Source: Nocardia cerradoensis NBRC 101014
Lineage (GTDB): Bacteria; Actinomycetota; Actinomycetes; Mycobacteriales; Mycobacteriaceae
Direction: 5' to 3'
Length of the DNA: 36,740 bases
NCBI RefSeq assembly: GCF_000308535.1
Contig: NZ_BAFW01000228.1
Location: forward strand, 1-36,740
The number at the start of each line of letters is the position of its first letter. Position 1 is the stretch's first letter. The translations under genes were made by a program, and so were the position numbers. The notes beneath the pieces were generated by a model, which was not told the DNA's origin, searched no databases, and was given only the letters and a program-made list of their open reading frames with translations. This document shows positions 23,196 through 30,462 of this stretch, piece by piece.

Positions 23196-24146
23196 CTACG
23201 GGTTGGGAGGCTGGAAGCCGGCGATATCGAGTTTCTGCCCGATGGCCGCGATGGCGTCGACCAGGGACCAGCCGCCCAGCTGCGGCCAGCCGGTGCCCTG
23301 CAGGCCGCGCATCTGGATCCACTCGTCGCGGATGCGGCCGTCGGAGTCACGCGGCAGGGGCACCTGGGTGGGCCCGGGCGGCGCCGCGAAGCCCGGCAGG
23401 CCCAGGGTCTGTCCCACGCTGGCGACACCGTCGACGAGCGTGTGGCCGGCCAGTTGCGGCCAGCCGTTGCCGCCGATGCCCATGAACTGAATCCACATGT
23501 CGGTCACCGGGTCCGTGGCTACCGAACCGACCCCGACCTGGTTGGCGAAATCCTCCGGTGAGAAACCGTCGGCGGAGTTCATATCGCAGTTGCCGAAAGG
23601 CGAGGCGCCCTCGGGCAGGCCGCCGCCGTAGCCCTGGCCGTCGGTGTACTGATGCGCGATCTGGCCGGGCAGGTTCGGATTGCTGCCGTAACCGGCGCCG
23701 ATCATGTTCAGGCCGTCCGGGCGCACCGGCCACATACTGTCGAAATCCGGGCGGTTGGCGTAGCCGATGACCCGCCGGGTCGACCCGAGCCAATCGGCCA
23801 GCCGCCAGTAGGCGCGGTTGATGCCGTCCGATTGGTCCCCGCCGGGATTGCCGCCCGATTCCACGTCGATCATCGTGATCATCTTCGGATGCGGACCACC
23901 CGCCTGACCGACCATGCTGCGGTGGGTGTCGACGGTATCGAGCCAGTTCGGCCGCCAGTAGAAGTAGACGATGAAGCAGGCGATGCGTCCGGAATCGGCG
24001 GCCCGGGCCGCCCACGAATAGTTCGAATAGAAGTTGTGGTCCTGATAGGTCCCGTCGTTGGAACGGAACGAGAACAGCTGATACGGATACGAGTCGTCGA
24101 CCGGCACTTGGAACTCGGACACGTCGGCGAAAAGGGAATCGACCAT
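23196..24146 (-). CDS. GH25-like phage-type lysin with C-terminal repeats
   Basis: 316 residues from ATG 24146 (GGAGGGG upstream; an in-frame TTG at 24158 overlaps that site). Residues 6-12 (FADVSEF) and Asp94-Val-Glu96 (IDVESGG) are the two acidic sites expected of a GH25-type muramidase barrel. The stretch AHQYTDGQGYGGGLPEG and the overall order resemble lysins and minor tail proteins of actinobacteriophages. Two 38-residue repeats follow (216-253 and 274-311). There is no signal peptide. No phage structural, packaging or integrase genes are nearby, so this looks like a domesticated gene. Muramidase activity is inferred. Confidence 0.85.
   Translation of the reverse strand: MVDSLFADVSEFQVPVDDSYPYQLFSFRSNDGTYQDHNFYSNYSWAARAADSGRIACFIVYFYWRPNWLDTVDTHRSMVGQAGGPHPKMITMIDVESGGNPGGDQSDGINRAYWRLADWLGSTRRVIGYANRPDFDSMWPVRPDGLNMIGAGYGSNPNLPGQIAHQYTDGQGYGGGLPEGASPFGNCDMNSADGFSPEDFANQVGVGSVATDPVTDMWIQFMGIGGNGWPQLAGHTLVDGVASVGQTLGLPGFAAPPGPTQVPLPRDSDGRIRDEWIQMRGLQGTGWPQLGGWSLVDAIAAIGQKLDIAGFQPPNP
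23214..23327 (-). repeat. Lysin C-terminal repeat, copy 2
   Basis: Residues 274-311 of the GH25-like protein: DEWIQMRG, GWPQLGG, LVDAIAAIGQKL. It matches copy 1 at nearly every aromatic and Gly position. Similar GWPQL...LVDA..AIG units close many actinobacteriophage lysins and probably bind the wall. Confidence 0.75.
23388..23501 (-). repeat. Lysin C-terminal repeat, copy 1
   Basis: Residues 216-253 of the GH25-like protein: DMWIQFMG, GWPQLAG, LVDGVASVGQTL. It is separated from copy 2 by a 20-residue Pro-rich linker (AAPPGPTQVPLP). Confidence 0.75.
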
Positions 24147-24165
24147 ATTCCCCTCCAAGAGTCGA

Positions 24166-24185
24166 CCGGTCCTCGGCAGGACCGG
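24166..24185 (-). promoter_or_regulatory. Perfect 8-base hairpin in the lysin 5' leader
   Basis: CCGGTCCT, loop CGGC, AGGACCGG, perfectly paired, 19 bases upstream of the GH25-like start. It has no U tract on either strand. It could be a leader structure, an operator (the arms read as an inverted repeat) or a weak terminator. Confidence 0.45.
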
Positions 24186-24303
24186 GTTTCGAGTGGGTGG
24201 CTATCTCATTGTCCGAGGCTACGCCTGTCTCGTCATCGATAGTGCGGTTCTCGTGACCGCGTCGTAATCGACGGTCCCCCAACGAAACCCGCCGAAGATC
24301 GAA

Positions 24304-24921
24304 TTACCGTCCCTCGGCGCCCGGGACGAGGGCGCGGACTCGCAACTGGTGCGTAGTCATTTGTCCGTTACCGCACGCCGTCGCCGCCCGGTCCAGATAC
24401 AGCGATGCGGTGTTGTCGGGCGGGTAGATTCGCAGTCCCGGCACGTCGACGGGCCCGCACTGGTCGGCCGGGATGTTGTGCACGTCGACCGCGAGCACCA
24501 GCGCCGACGCCTGGCCGCCGGGTGCCAGCTGAACCGGACCGGACGGGCTCCCGTCGCGGGCGGCCGGGGCGCCGACGGGCGAGCTGTCGGGGCCGGTGGC
24601 ATAGGAGACACCCGGGAAGCCCTCCAGGACGCACGAACCGGAGCCGTTGTTGGTGAACACGATCGGGAATGCGACAGTTCCGGCGGCGGCGTTCGAGGGC
24701 CCCAGCGCGGCCGCGAGATCGGATGTCCGGCATTGTGGCGCAACGGCATTCGCATCCCGGGTGGGCGGAGTACCATCGTTCGAAGGTACCGAACCCACGT
24801 GCAGGGCCGGGGCCGCGCTCGTATTCGGAGTGTCCGGCGCCGGCTGGTCCGATCCGCAGCCCGCGACGATCACAGCCGCGGCCGCGGTGAGCGACCACCA
24901 CGCCATCCGCCTTCTTTTCAC
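24304..24921 (-). CDS. DUF4232 lipoprotein
   Basis: 205 residues from GTG 24921. The N-terminus is a lipoprotein signal: KRRRMAWW, a hydrophobic core, and the lipobox VAGC with Cys22. A Pro/Thr-rich linker follows, then a beta-rich DUF4232 domain (residues 63-200: PQCRTSDL, FTNNGSGSCVLEGFPGV, LRIYPPDN) typical of actinobacterial exported lipoproteins. The role is unknown. It is expected to be anchored to the outer face of the membrane. It lies upstream of the lysin on the same strand, 157 bases away, and is divergent from the LysB-like gene. Confidence 0.88.
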   Translation of the reverse strand: MKRRRMAWWSLTAAAAVIVAGCGSDQPAPDTPNTSAAPALHVGSVPSNDGTPPTRDANAVAPQCRTSDLAAALGPSNAAAGTVAFPIVFTNNGSGSCVLEGFPGVSYATGPDSSPVGAPAARDGSPSGPVQLAPGGQASALVLAVDVHNIPADQCGPVDVPGLRIYPPDNTASLYLDRAATACGNGQMTTHQLRVRALVPGAEGR

Positions 24922-24995
24922 AACTCCCGACCGTACTCGGTTCGGGGCCGACCGTGGAAGATCCGTCGAAGTTCGTCGCGGGCAAGGAGAACCCG

Positions 24996-25793
24996 ATGAT
25001 CGACATCATCACGTTGCGAGGAACCGGAGAGCCCCGGAACGCGGACGGCAGCCCCGCGGGGATGCTGGCCGCGGTCACCGATCTGCTCTCGACCGACAGC
25101 TTCAGCTTCTTCGAGCCCGACTGGCCCGCCTCCGTCGGCCCGGATCCGAATCTGTGGGGGCCGTCGCTGGACACCTCGGTCCGCCTGGGCATCGCCGCGG
25201 GCGTCGAGGCGATCCAGCAATCGCCGAACGTCTGTGCGCTGCTGAGCTATTCGCTCGGAGGCATCTGTGCGAGCCGGATACTCGAGGGGGTGGCCCGGGG
25301 CGAGTACACCAACACCGACGGCAGCCCGCTCGAGATCGCTTTCGCCGTCTTCATCGCCAACCCGCTGCGCAAGGCGGGCGATTCGGTGAACAACCTGTGC
25401 CCGCCCACGACATTCGGCCTGCACGGCCAGCGCGGCACCTGGCCCGCGGCGGTCGCGACACGGGAGTACGCGAACCCGGGCGACATCATCACCGCCTCCC
25501 CGGCCGACTCGCCGCTGCGCATCATCGACGTGGGAATCTCACCGTTCTCGTTCGTCGAGGGTGCCCGCTTCGGCAACGCGAGCTATCTCATCTTCGCGCA
25601 GCTGCTGCAGTTCCTGATGTCGAATCCGGTCGCCAACCTGCAACGCTTCGCCACCGCCGTCAACGGCGTGATCGGCTATCTCACCCCGTATCCCGACGGT
25701 CAGCACGTGCTGTACCCGGCACACGACATGCCGGGCACGGGCGTCACCTGGACCACGGCCGCGGCCGAGTGGATCACGGCGAACTTCGCGTAG
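24996..25793 (+). CDS. LysB-like alpha/beta hydrolase (mycolyl esterase type)
   Basis: 265 residues from ATG 24996; AAGGAGA sits upstream, making it a better start than 24954. The opening IITLRGTGEP and the nucleophile elbow SYSLGG (Ser86) resemble phage LysB and its cutinase relatives, whose elbow is often S-Q-G. Asp163 or Asp171 (GDIITASPAD) and His237 (DGQHVLY) complete a plausible Ser-Asp-His triad. LysB cuts the ester between mycolic acid and arabinogalactan. No signal peptide is seen. It ends four bases from the sigma-factor end. The possible substrate is inferred from resemblance. Confidence 0.82.
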   Translation: MIDIITLRGTGEPRNADGSPAGMLAAVTDLLSTDSFSFFEPDWPASVGPDPNLWGPSLDTSVRLGIAAGVEAIQQSPNVCALLSYSLGGICASRILEGVARGEYTNTDGSPLEIAFAVFIANPLRKAGDSVNNLCPPTTFGLHGQRGTWPAAVATREYANPGDIITASPADSPLRIIDVGISPFSFVEGARFGNASYLIFAQLLQFLMSNPVANLQRFATAVNGVIGYLTPYPDGQHVLYPAHDMPGTGVTWTTAAAEWITANFA

Positions 25794-25797
25794 GAGG

Positions 25798-26649
25798 TCA
25801 CGCCACCGCGCGCAGATGGCGAGTCCGCGCGGGTTCGGCGAGAGCCTGCTCGCGCAGCCCCGAGAGCACCCGGCTGAGGATCCGCGAGACCTGCATCTGC
25901 GAGATGCCGTGCAGCGCGGCGATCTCGGACTGGGTCCTGCTCTCGTAGAAGCGCTGGATCAAGATCTTGCGTTCCTGTTCGGGCAGGGCCTCGATCAGCG
26001 GTTTCACCGTGATCGCGTCCTCGGTGAACTCGTAGCGCGGTTCGTCGACCGCCAGCCGGGCACCCAGCGGCGTGGGGCTGTCGCTCTCGGCGGACTGGGT
26101 TTCGTCGAGCGAATCGCACAGGTAGCTGTTGGCCGCCACGGTCGCCTGCACGACATCCTCGACCGGGACGTCGAGGGCGCGGGCGAGTTCATGGCTGCTG
26201 GGCTCGCGACCGAGTTGCTGGGACAGCACCAGGCTGTGCTGGGAGATGCGGGCGCGCAACTCCTTCATGCGGCGCGGCACCTTCACCGCCCACCCGCTGT
26301 CGCGGAAATACCGCCGCACCTCCCCCATGATCGTCGGCACCGCGAAGCCCAGGAACGGTGCGCCCCGGGACACGTCGAAACGGTCCACCGACAGCACCAG
26401 CGCGAGGTTCGCGACCTGCTGCAGATCCTCCCGCGACTGGCCGCGGCCCTCGTACCGGCGGGCGATGTGGGCGGCCAGCGGCATGCAGTCGGCGATGATC
26501 TGCTCCCGCAGCCGGGCCCGGCGCGGGTCGGTGGCCTCGAGTTCGGCCAGCGCACGGAAGGAATCTTCGATCCCGTCATAGGAATTGCGGCCACCGTCGT
26601 CGCCGGCGGTGGCGGAACGGGTCGAGGCAGCAGTGGTATCGGTGCTCAT
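25798..26649 (-). CDS. RNA polymerase sigma factor, SigB/SigF/SigG family
   Basis: 283 residues from ATG 26649, with GGAG seven or so bases upstream; a further ATG at 26679 is less likely (see promoter). Region 2 reads DLQQVANLALVLSVDRFD and GFAVPTIMGEVRRYFRD; region 3 is KVPRRMKELRARI; region 4 is LPEQERKILIQRFYESRTQS then QMQVSRILSRVLSGLRE. This is a group 3 sigma factor of the stress and sporulation type. These are usually held by an anti-sigma kinase of RsbW type, but none is adjacent. It is divergent from a cyclase gene. Confidence 0.93.
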   Translation of the reverse strand: MSTDTTAASTRSATAGDDGGRNSYDGIEDSFRALAELEATDPRRARLREQIIADCMPLAAHIARRYEGRGQSREDLQQVANLALVLSVDRFDVSRGAPFLGFAVPTIMGEVRRYFRDSGWAVKVPRRMKELRARISQHSLVLSQQLGREPSSHELARALDVPVEDVVQATVAANSYLCDSLDETQSAESDSPTPLGARLAVDEPRYEFTEDAITVKPLIEALPEQERKILIQRFYESRTQSEIAALHGISQMQVSRILSRVLSGLREQALAEPARTRHLRAVA

Positions 26650-26689
26650 GATCGTCTCCGCAGCTTCCGTATGAACCATGCCGCCCTGG

Positions 26690-26714
26690 GTATCCGCGAC
26701 TCGGAGGCTCAAAC
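26690..26714 (-). promoter_or_regulatory. Candidate SigF-type promoter of the sigma gene
   Basis: On the minus strand GTTT (26714-26711), 15 bases, then GGATAC (26695-26690). Mycobacterial SigF promoters have GTTT, 15-17 bases, GGGTA-type -10. One -10 position differs. Transcription would start just ahead of 26679, leaving a leader suited to the ATG at 26649. It suggests the sigma factor drives its own gene. Confidence 0.4.
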
Positions 26715-26784
26715 AAGAAATTCCGGTCGAATCCGCCCCGATGACGGCGGTGGCATCCGTGCCGCGATGTGCTGTACTTGCCGG

Positions 26785-27762
26785 GTGAGCGAGTCTGGTG
26801 AGTCGACCGACGTGGTCGACGCGGTGGTCGAAACAACTCTTCTCGGTGGTCCCCGCCGCTACACCCGAGCTCAGGTGGCCGAGCTGTCCGGGGTCTCGGT
26901 CGAGACCGCCCGCAAGCTGTGGATCGCCTTGGGCTTCCCGGCCGCGGCGAGCGAGGACGAGACGGCGTTCACCGACGCCGATGTCGCGGCGGTACGCACC
27001 TTCTGCGCGCTGGGTCCGGCGTCGAACGTCAACGAGCAGAACCAGATTGCCGCGGCCCGCACCGTCGGGCAGTCGATGGCACGACTGGCCGAATGGCAGG
27101 CCGACCTGATTACCCGCGAACTCGGCGCAGGCACCGATGCCGAGGCCACCGCCCACGCCATCGAGGTGCTCACCGACCTGCAGCAGTACGCGTGGCGGCG
27201 GCATCTGGCCGCGGCGCTGACCCGATCCCTCGAATCGGACGGTGCCGCACGGCAATTGCTCGTCGGATTCGCCGATATGGCCGGTTACACCCGGCTCTCG
27301 CGCCACCTCGACCCCGACGAGCTGACCGATCTGCTGGAAGCGTTCGAAACCGCCACCACCGAGGCGATCACCGCGCACGGCGGCTGGGTGATCAAGAACG
27401 TGGGCGACGAAGTGATGTTCGCCGTCGACGAGCCGCACCGGGGCGCCCGCATCGCGCTGGACCTGCACGTGGCGATCGCCCGTGCGGCACAGCGGATTTC
27501 GGAGATGCCGCAGATCCGGGTCGGCCTGGCCTACGGCCCGGTGCTCACCCGCTTCGGCGACCTCTACGGCACCGTCGTCAACACCGCCGCCCGGCTGACC
27601 GGTGTCGCTCGTCCCGGAACGGTGCTCGTGGACGACGGCGCGGCCGCGGCACTGGCCGAGGACAAGGAGTACTCACTGCGCCACCTGCGCAGCGTGCGCG
27701 TCAAGGGCTTCTCGCGGCTGCGTTCCCACGTCCTCCGGGAGCGCCAGCGCAAACAACGCTGA
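26785..27762 (+). CDS. Class III adenylate/guanylate cyclase with regulatory HTH-like domain
   Basis: 325 residues from GTG 26785; an ATG at 26767 is an alternative. Residues 25-75 (YTRAQVAELSGVSVETARKL, then FTDADVAAV) match the regulatory domain of mycobacterial cyclases such as Rv1264 and resemble a MerR helix-turn-helix. The catalytic domain follows: FADMAGYTRLS (metal-binding Asp164), KNVGDEVMF (Lys204 for purine choice, metal-binding Asp208) and YGTVVNTAARL (Asn266, Arg270 for the transition state). All key residues of an active homodimeric cyclase are present, so it should make a cyclic nucleotide, most likely cAMP. It is soluble. It is divergent from the sigma factor. Confidence 0.92.
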   Translation: MSESGESTDVVDAVVETTLLGGPRRYTRAQVAELSGVSVETARKLWIALGFPAAASEDETAFTDADVAAVRTFCALGPASNVNEQNQIAAARTVGQSMARLAEWQADLITRELGAGTDAEATAHAIEVLTDLQQYAWRRHLAAALTRSLESDGAARQLLVGFADMAGYTRLSRHLDPDELTDLLEAFETATTEAITAHGGWVIKNVGDEVMFAVDEPHRGARIALDLHVAIARAAQRISEMPQIRVGLAYGPVLTRFGDLYGTVVNTAARLTGVARPGTVLVDDGAAAALAEDKEYSLRHLRSVRVKGFSRLRSHVLRERQRKQR

Positions 27763-27769
27763 CGAGCGG

Positions 27770-28384
27770 TCACTTGGCGGTTCTGCCCACCGGGGTGCCG
27801 TCGCCGCCCACGTCGGTGATCTTCCAGTCCGCGTTCTTGTTCACCGTGACCTTGTAGGTCACGGTGGTCGTGCCGCCTTCGGGTGTCTGGGCACTCGTCG
27901 AGTCGACGGTGAGAAAGACGTTGACGACGTAGACGCCGCCGCTGTCCGACATGACCGTGGCGGCGACGGGTGTGGCCGTCGAGGTCCATCGCAACGGCGT
28001 GAGCAGGTCACGCAGTTTGGGTGCGGTGGCGTCGAATTTCGCCGCCAGCTCGGGTGTGGTGCCGGCCTTCAGCTTGCCCAGCCAGGCATCGAAATTCCGG
28101 TAGTCGATGGTGGACGCGCCCACCGCGTAATCGGTGGCCGCCTGTTCGGCGTGATGCCCGTCGGCGGCCGCGGCGTCGCGATCGGCGAGTTCGCCGCGCG
28201 CGAACGCCCACAGCACTCCGACCGTGATCAAGGCCGCGACCAGCAGGGCGCCGCCCGCGGCGACGATCAACGTCGACACTCGCACCCCCACGGTCCGGGG
28301 GACGGCGCCCGGCTCGGGCCCGGCGGCCGCGGCGGGCGCCTCGGTCGCGTCGGTGGTGGCCTTCTCGTCGACCGCTGCTGCCAT
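27770..28384 (-). CDS. Mce-associated membrane protein
   Basis: 204 residues. An Ala/Glu/Pro-rich cytoplasmic tail is followed by one membrane helix (VSTLIVAAGGALLVAALITV) and an exported domain with AATDYAVGASTIDY, DAWLGKLKAGTTPELAAKF and a beta-rich C-terminus (VTYKVTVNKNADWKITDVGG). This is the layout of Mce-associated (Mas) proteins, which stabilise Mce transporters. It is 18 bases after mceF, same strand. Only one such gene follows here, whereas some mce operons carry two or more. It is convergent with the cyclase. Confidence 0.88.
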   Translation of the reverse strand: MAAAVDEKATTDATEAPAAAAGPEPGAVPRTVGVRVSTLIVAAGGALLVAALITVGVLWAFARGELADRDAAAADGHHAEQAATDYAVGASTIDYRNFDAWLGKLKAGTTPELAAKFDATAPKLRDLLTPLRWTSTATPVAATVMSDSGGVYVVNVFLTVDSTSAQTPEGGTTTVTYKVTVNKNADWKITDVGGDGTPVGRTAK

Positions 28385-28402
28385 GGGTGTCTCCTCGGGG
28401 TG

Positions 28403-29377
28403 CTATTTGACGGCGATCCGCAGGTGCAGCGCACCGTCGGCGGTGGTTGCGTGCAGGGCTTGGGATATGAGGGTGCTCAGGTCGATTCGCCCCGCGGCGG
28501 CGGTGGCGGATTCGGCGAGTGGCCGCAGCGCCGGCGCCAGCTGCTGCAGCTGCGGGCCGGACTCGTGCAGAAAATCGACGAGCCGATTCAGGAAGGGCAG
28601 GATGCCGTCACCGTGCACATAGTCCTCGGGCATGGTGCCGCCCTCGTGATTGCGGATCATCACGTTCTCGACGACGCCGACCACCTCGCTGACCTTGCCG
28701 CCGAACAGTCCCCAGTACGGTCCGCTCGCGGCGACCGCCGGGCCGATCCACTCGCTGTCGGCGGCGATGCGCTGCAGTTGGTCGAGCAGGGTGCGCATCT
28801 CGCCCGAGCGCGACAGCAGTGTCGCCGCCAGTAGTCCGGTGGACCGGCCGAGTTCGGGAATGATCCGGTCGGTGCCCGCCAATCCCTGGGACAGGGTGTC
28901 GATCAGCTCGCTCAGGGCCTGGGGATCGAACTGCTGCAGGAGGCGGGTCACCGCATCGGCCATGTCCGGGATCGAGACCGGTGTGCGGATCTGCTTCGCG
29001 TCCACGCGCTGTCCGTCGGCCAGGTACGGCGCACCGGCCGCGGCGTCGGGCCGGAATTCGAGATACGGTTCGCCCATCGCCGACAGTTGTTCGATCACCA
29101 CCGAACTCGAGGCGGGAACGCGGTAGTCGTGTTCGATACGCAGATCCACCACGACGCCCCGATCGGCCGGGCGCACCGCCGTCACATCGCCGACCCGCAC
29201 CCCTCGATACAGCACCGGCGACTTCTCCAGCAGCCCGGCGGAATTCGGCAGCGCCATGCTGACCCGCAGGTAGTCCCGCAGCCAGTCGACGCGGACCACA
29301 CCGACGGCGAGATAGCCGGCACCGAGTACCAGGACGGTCGCGATCGCGCCGAGCGAGGCCGCCGTTTCGCGTTTCAT
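28403..29377 (-). CDS. mceF: MceF, Mce-family substrate-binding protein
   Basis: 324 residues. Membrane helix (IATVLVLGAGYLAVGVV), then the MlaD/Mce beta-barrel (SPVLYRGVRVGDVTAVRP), then a long helical domain, as in the final subunit of Mce operons. It forms part of the periplasmic conduit that carries lipid toward the YrbE permease. ATG 29377 overlaps the mceE stop. The letter F is from order in the operon, not from sequence alone. Confidence 0.9.
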   Translation of the reverse strand: MKRETAASLGAIATVLVLGAGYLAVGVVRVDWLRDYLRVSMALPNSAGLLEKSPVLYRGVRVGDVTAVRPADRGVVVDLRIEHDYRVPASSSVVIEQLSAMGEPYLEFRPDAAAGAPYLADGQRVDAKQIRTPVSIPDMADAVTRLLQQFDPQALSELIDTLSQGLAGTDRIIPELGRSTGLLAATLLSRSGEMRTLLDQLQRIAADSEWIGPAVAASGPYWGLFGGKVSEVVGVVENVMIRNHEGGTMPEDYVHGDGILPFLNRLVDFLHESGPQLQQLAPALRPLAESATAAAGRIDLSTLISQALHATTADGALHLRIAVK

Positions 29378-30462
29378 CGCACCATTCCGATCATGCGCAG
29401 TGTGTCGAGTATTCGGCCCACCTGCTGGTCGGCGGGCAGCGCGGGAGCATCCGCGCGGTCGATGCCGGTGACGTTCACCTTCGGCCCGTGTTCGAAGAAG
29501 GGAATGATCGTGTCCCGCAACAGCGCTACCAATCGGTTCAGATTCGAGGGTGCGTGCAGATCGAAGGGCCGGCTGCTGAAGACCAGGGGTACGAATGCTT
29601 GGGCCGCGACGTCACCGGAGGCGGCCAGCGGCGCCAGCCATTCGATGCTGTGGGCGATACCGCCCAGCCCGCCGATCACACCCAGTAGCTGGACCACCGA
29701 GGCGGAGGCGGCGGTGACCTGCGTGGCCGATTCCGGGGTCAGCAGGTCGGTCAGCCGCGCCGCGTTGTCCTGCATGGCCTGGATATCGGCCCGAATGCCG
29801 TCGCCCAGACTGCTGAGCGAATCGAGGTTCGCGGCGACGTCGGTGAGATCGACGCCCACCACACCGGCGATGCGGGAGGTTTCGGCCGGATCACTCGGCA
29901 TGGCGGCGTTGACCTGGGCGACGATGTCCTGGAATTGGCCCACCGCACCGGAGCCGGTGAACGTCGCCACCCCGGAGAGGATGTCCTCCACCTGCAGTGC
30001 GGGCTTGCTCTGCGCGAGCGGGATTACGCCGTCGTCCCGGACAGCGTGGCCGGAAACGCCTGCGGGAGTGGACAATTCGATGTAGATGTCACCGAGAAGA
30101 GTGTTCTGGCGCAGCTGCGCCGTCGTCGCGGAGGACAGCCGCACGGACCGCTGAATCTCCACGTCGGCGACGGCCATACCCGGCGTGTCGACGCCCGGAT
30201 TCGTCACCCGGACCGCGGTCAGGCTGCCGACGCGCACGCCTCCCGACATCACCTTGGCCCGCGCGGGCAGGTTCAGCGCGTTCGCGAACTGGATGTGCAC
30301 GTGGTAGGTGTCCCCGGACACCCCCGTTCCGGGCACCGGCACCGAGCCGGGATCGAGACCACAGCCCGCCGACAGCGCCGCGGCCAGCGTGAGCGGGACG
30401 ATTCGCCACACCCAGCGGATCCGGCAGGCGCGCACTGGGCGCGGCGGGCGGGGCAGGTTCAT
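29374..30462 (-). CDS. mceE: MceE lipoprotein
   Basis: 362 residues from ATG 30462 (ATGA overlap with mceD). The N-terminus has a basic run, a hydrophobic core (IVPLTLAAAL) and the lipobox LSAGC with Cys34, so it is lipid-anchored, the usual distinction of the fifth Mce protein (LprK-like). The MlaD-like barrel begins at TYHVHIQFANALNLPARAKV with GGVRVGSLTAV, followed by a helical domain. It should sit at the outer end of the conduit. Confidence 0.92.
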   Translation of the reverse strand: MNLPRPPRPVRACRIRWVWRIVPLTLAAALSAGCGLDPGSVPVPGTGVSGDTYHVHIQFANALNLPARAKVMSGGVRVGSLTAVRVTNPGVDTPGMAVADVEIQRSVRLSSATTAQLRQNTLLGDIYIELSTPAGVSGHAVRDDGVIPLAQSKPALQVEDILSGVATFTGSGAVGQFQDIVAQVNAAMPSDPAETSRIAGVVGVDLTDVAANLDSLSSLGDGIRADIQAMQDNAARLTDLLTPESATQVTAASASVVQLLGVIGGLGGIAHSIEWLAPLAASGDVAAQAFVPLVFSSRPFDLHAPSNLNRLVALLRDTIIPFFEHGPKVNVTGIDRADAPALPADQQVGRILDTLRMIGMVR

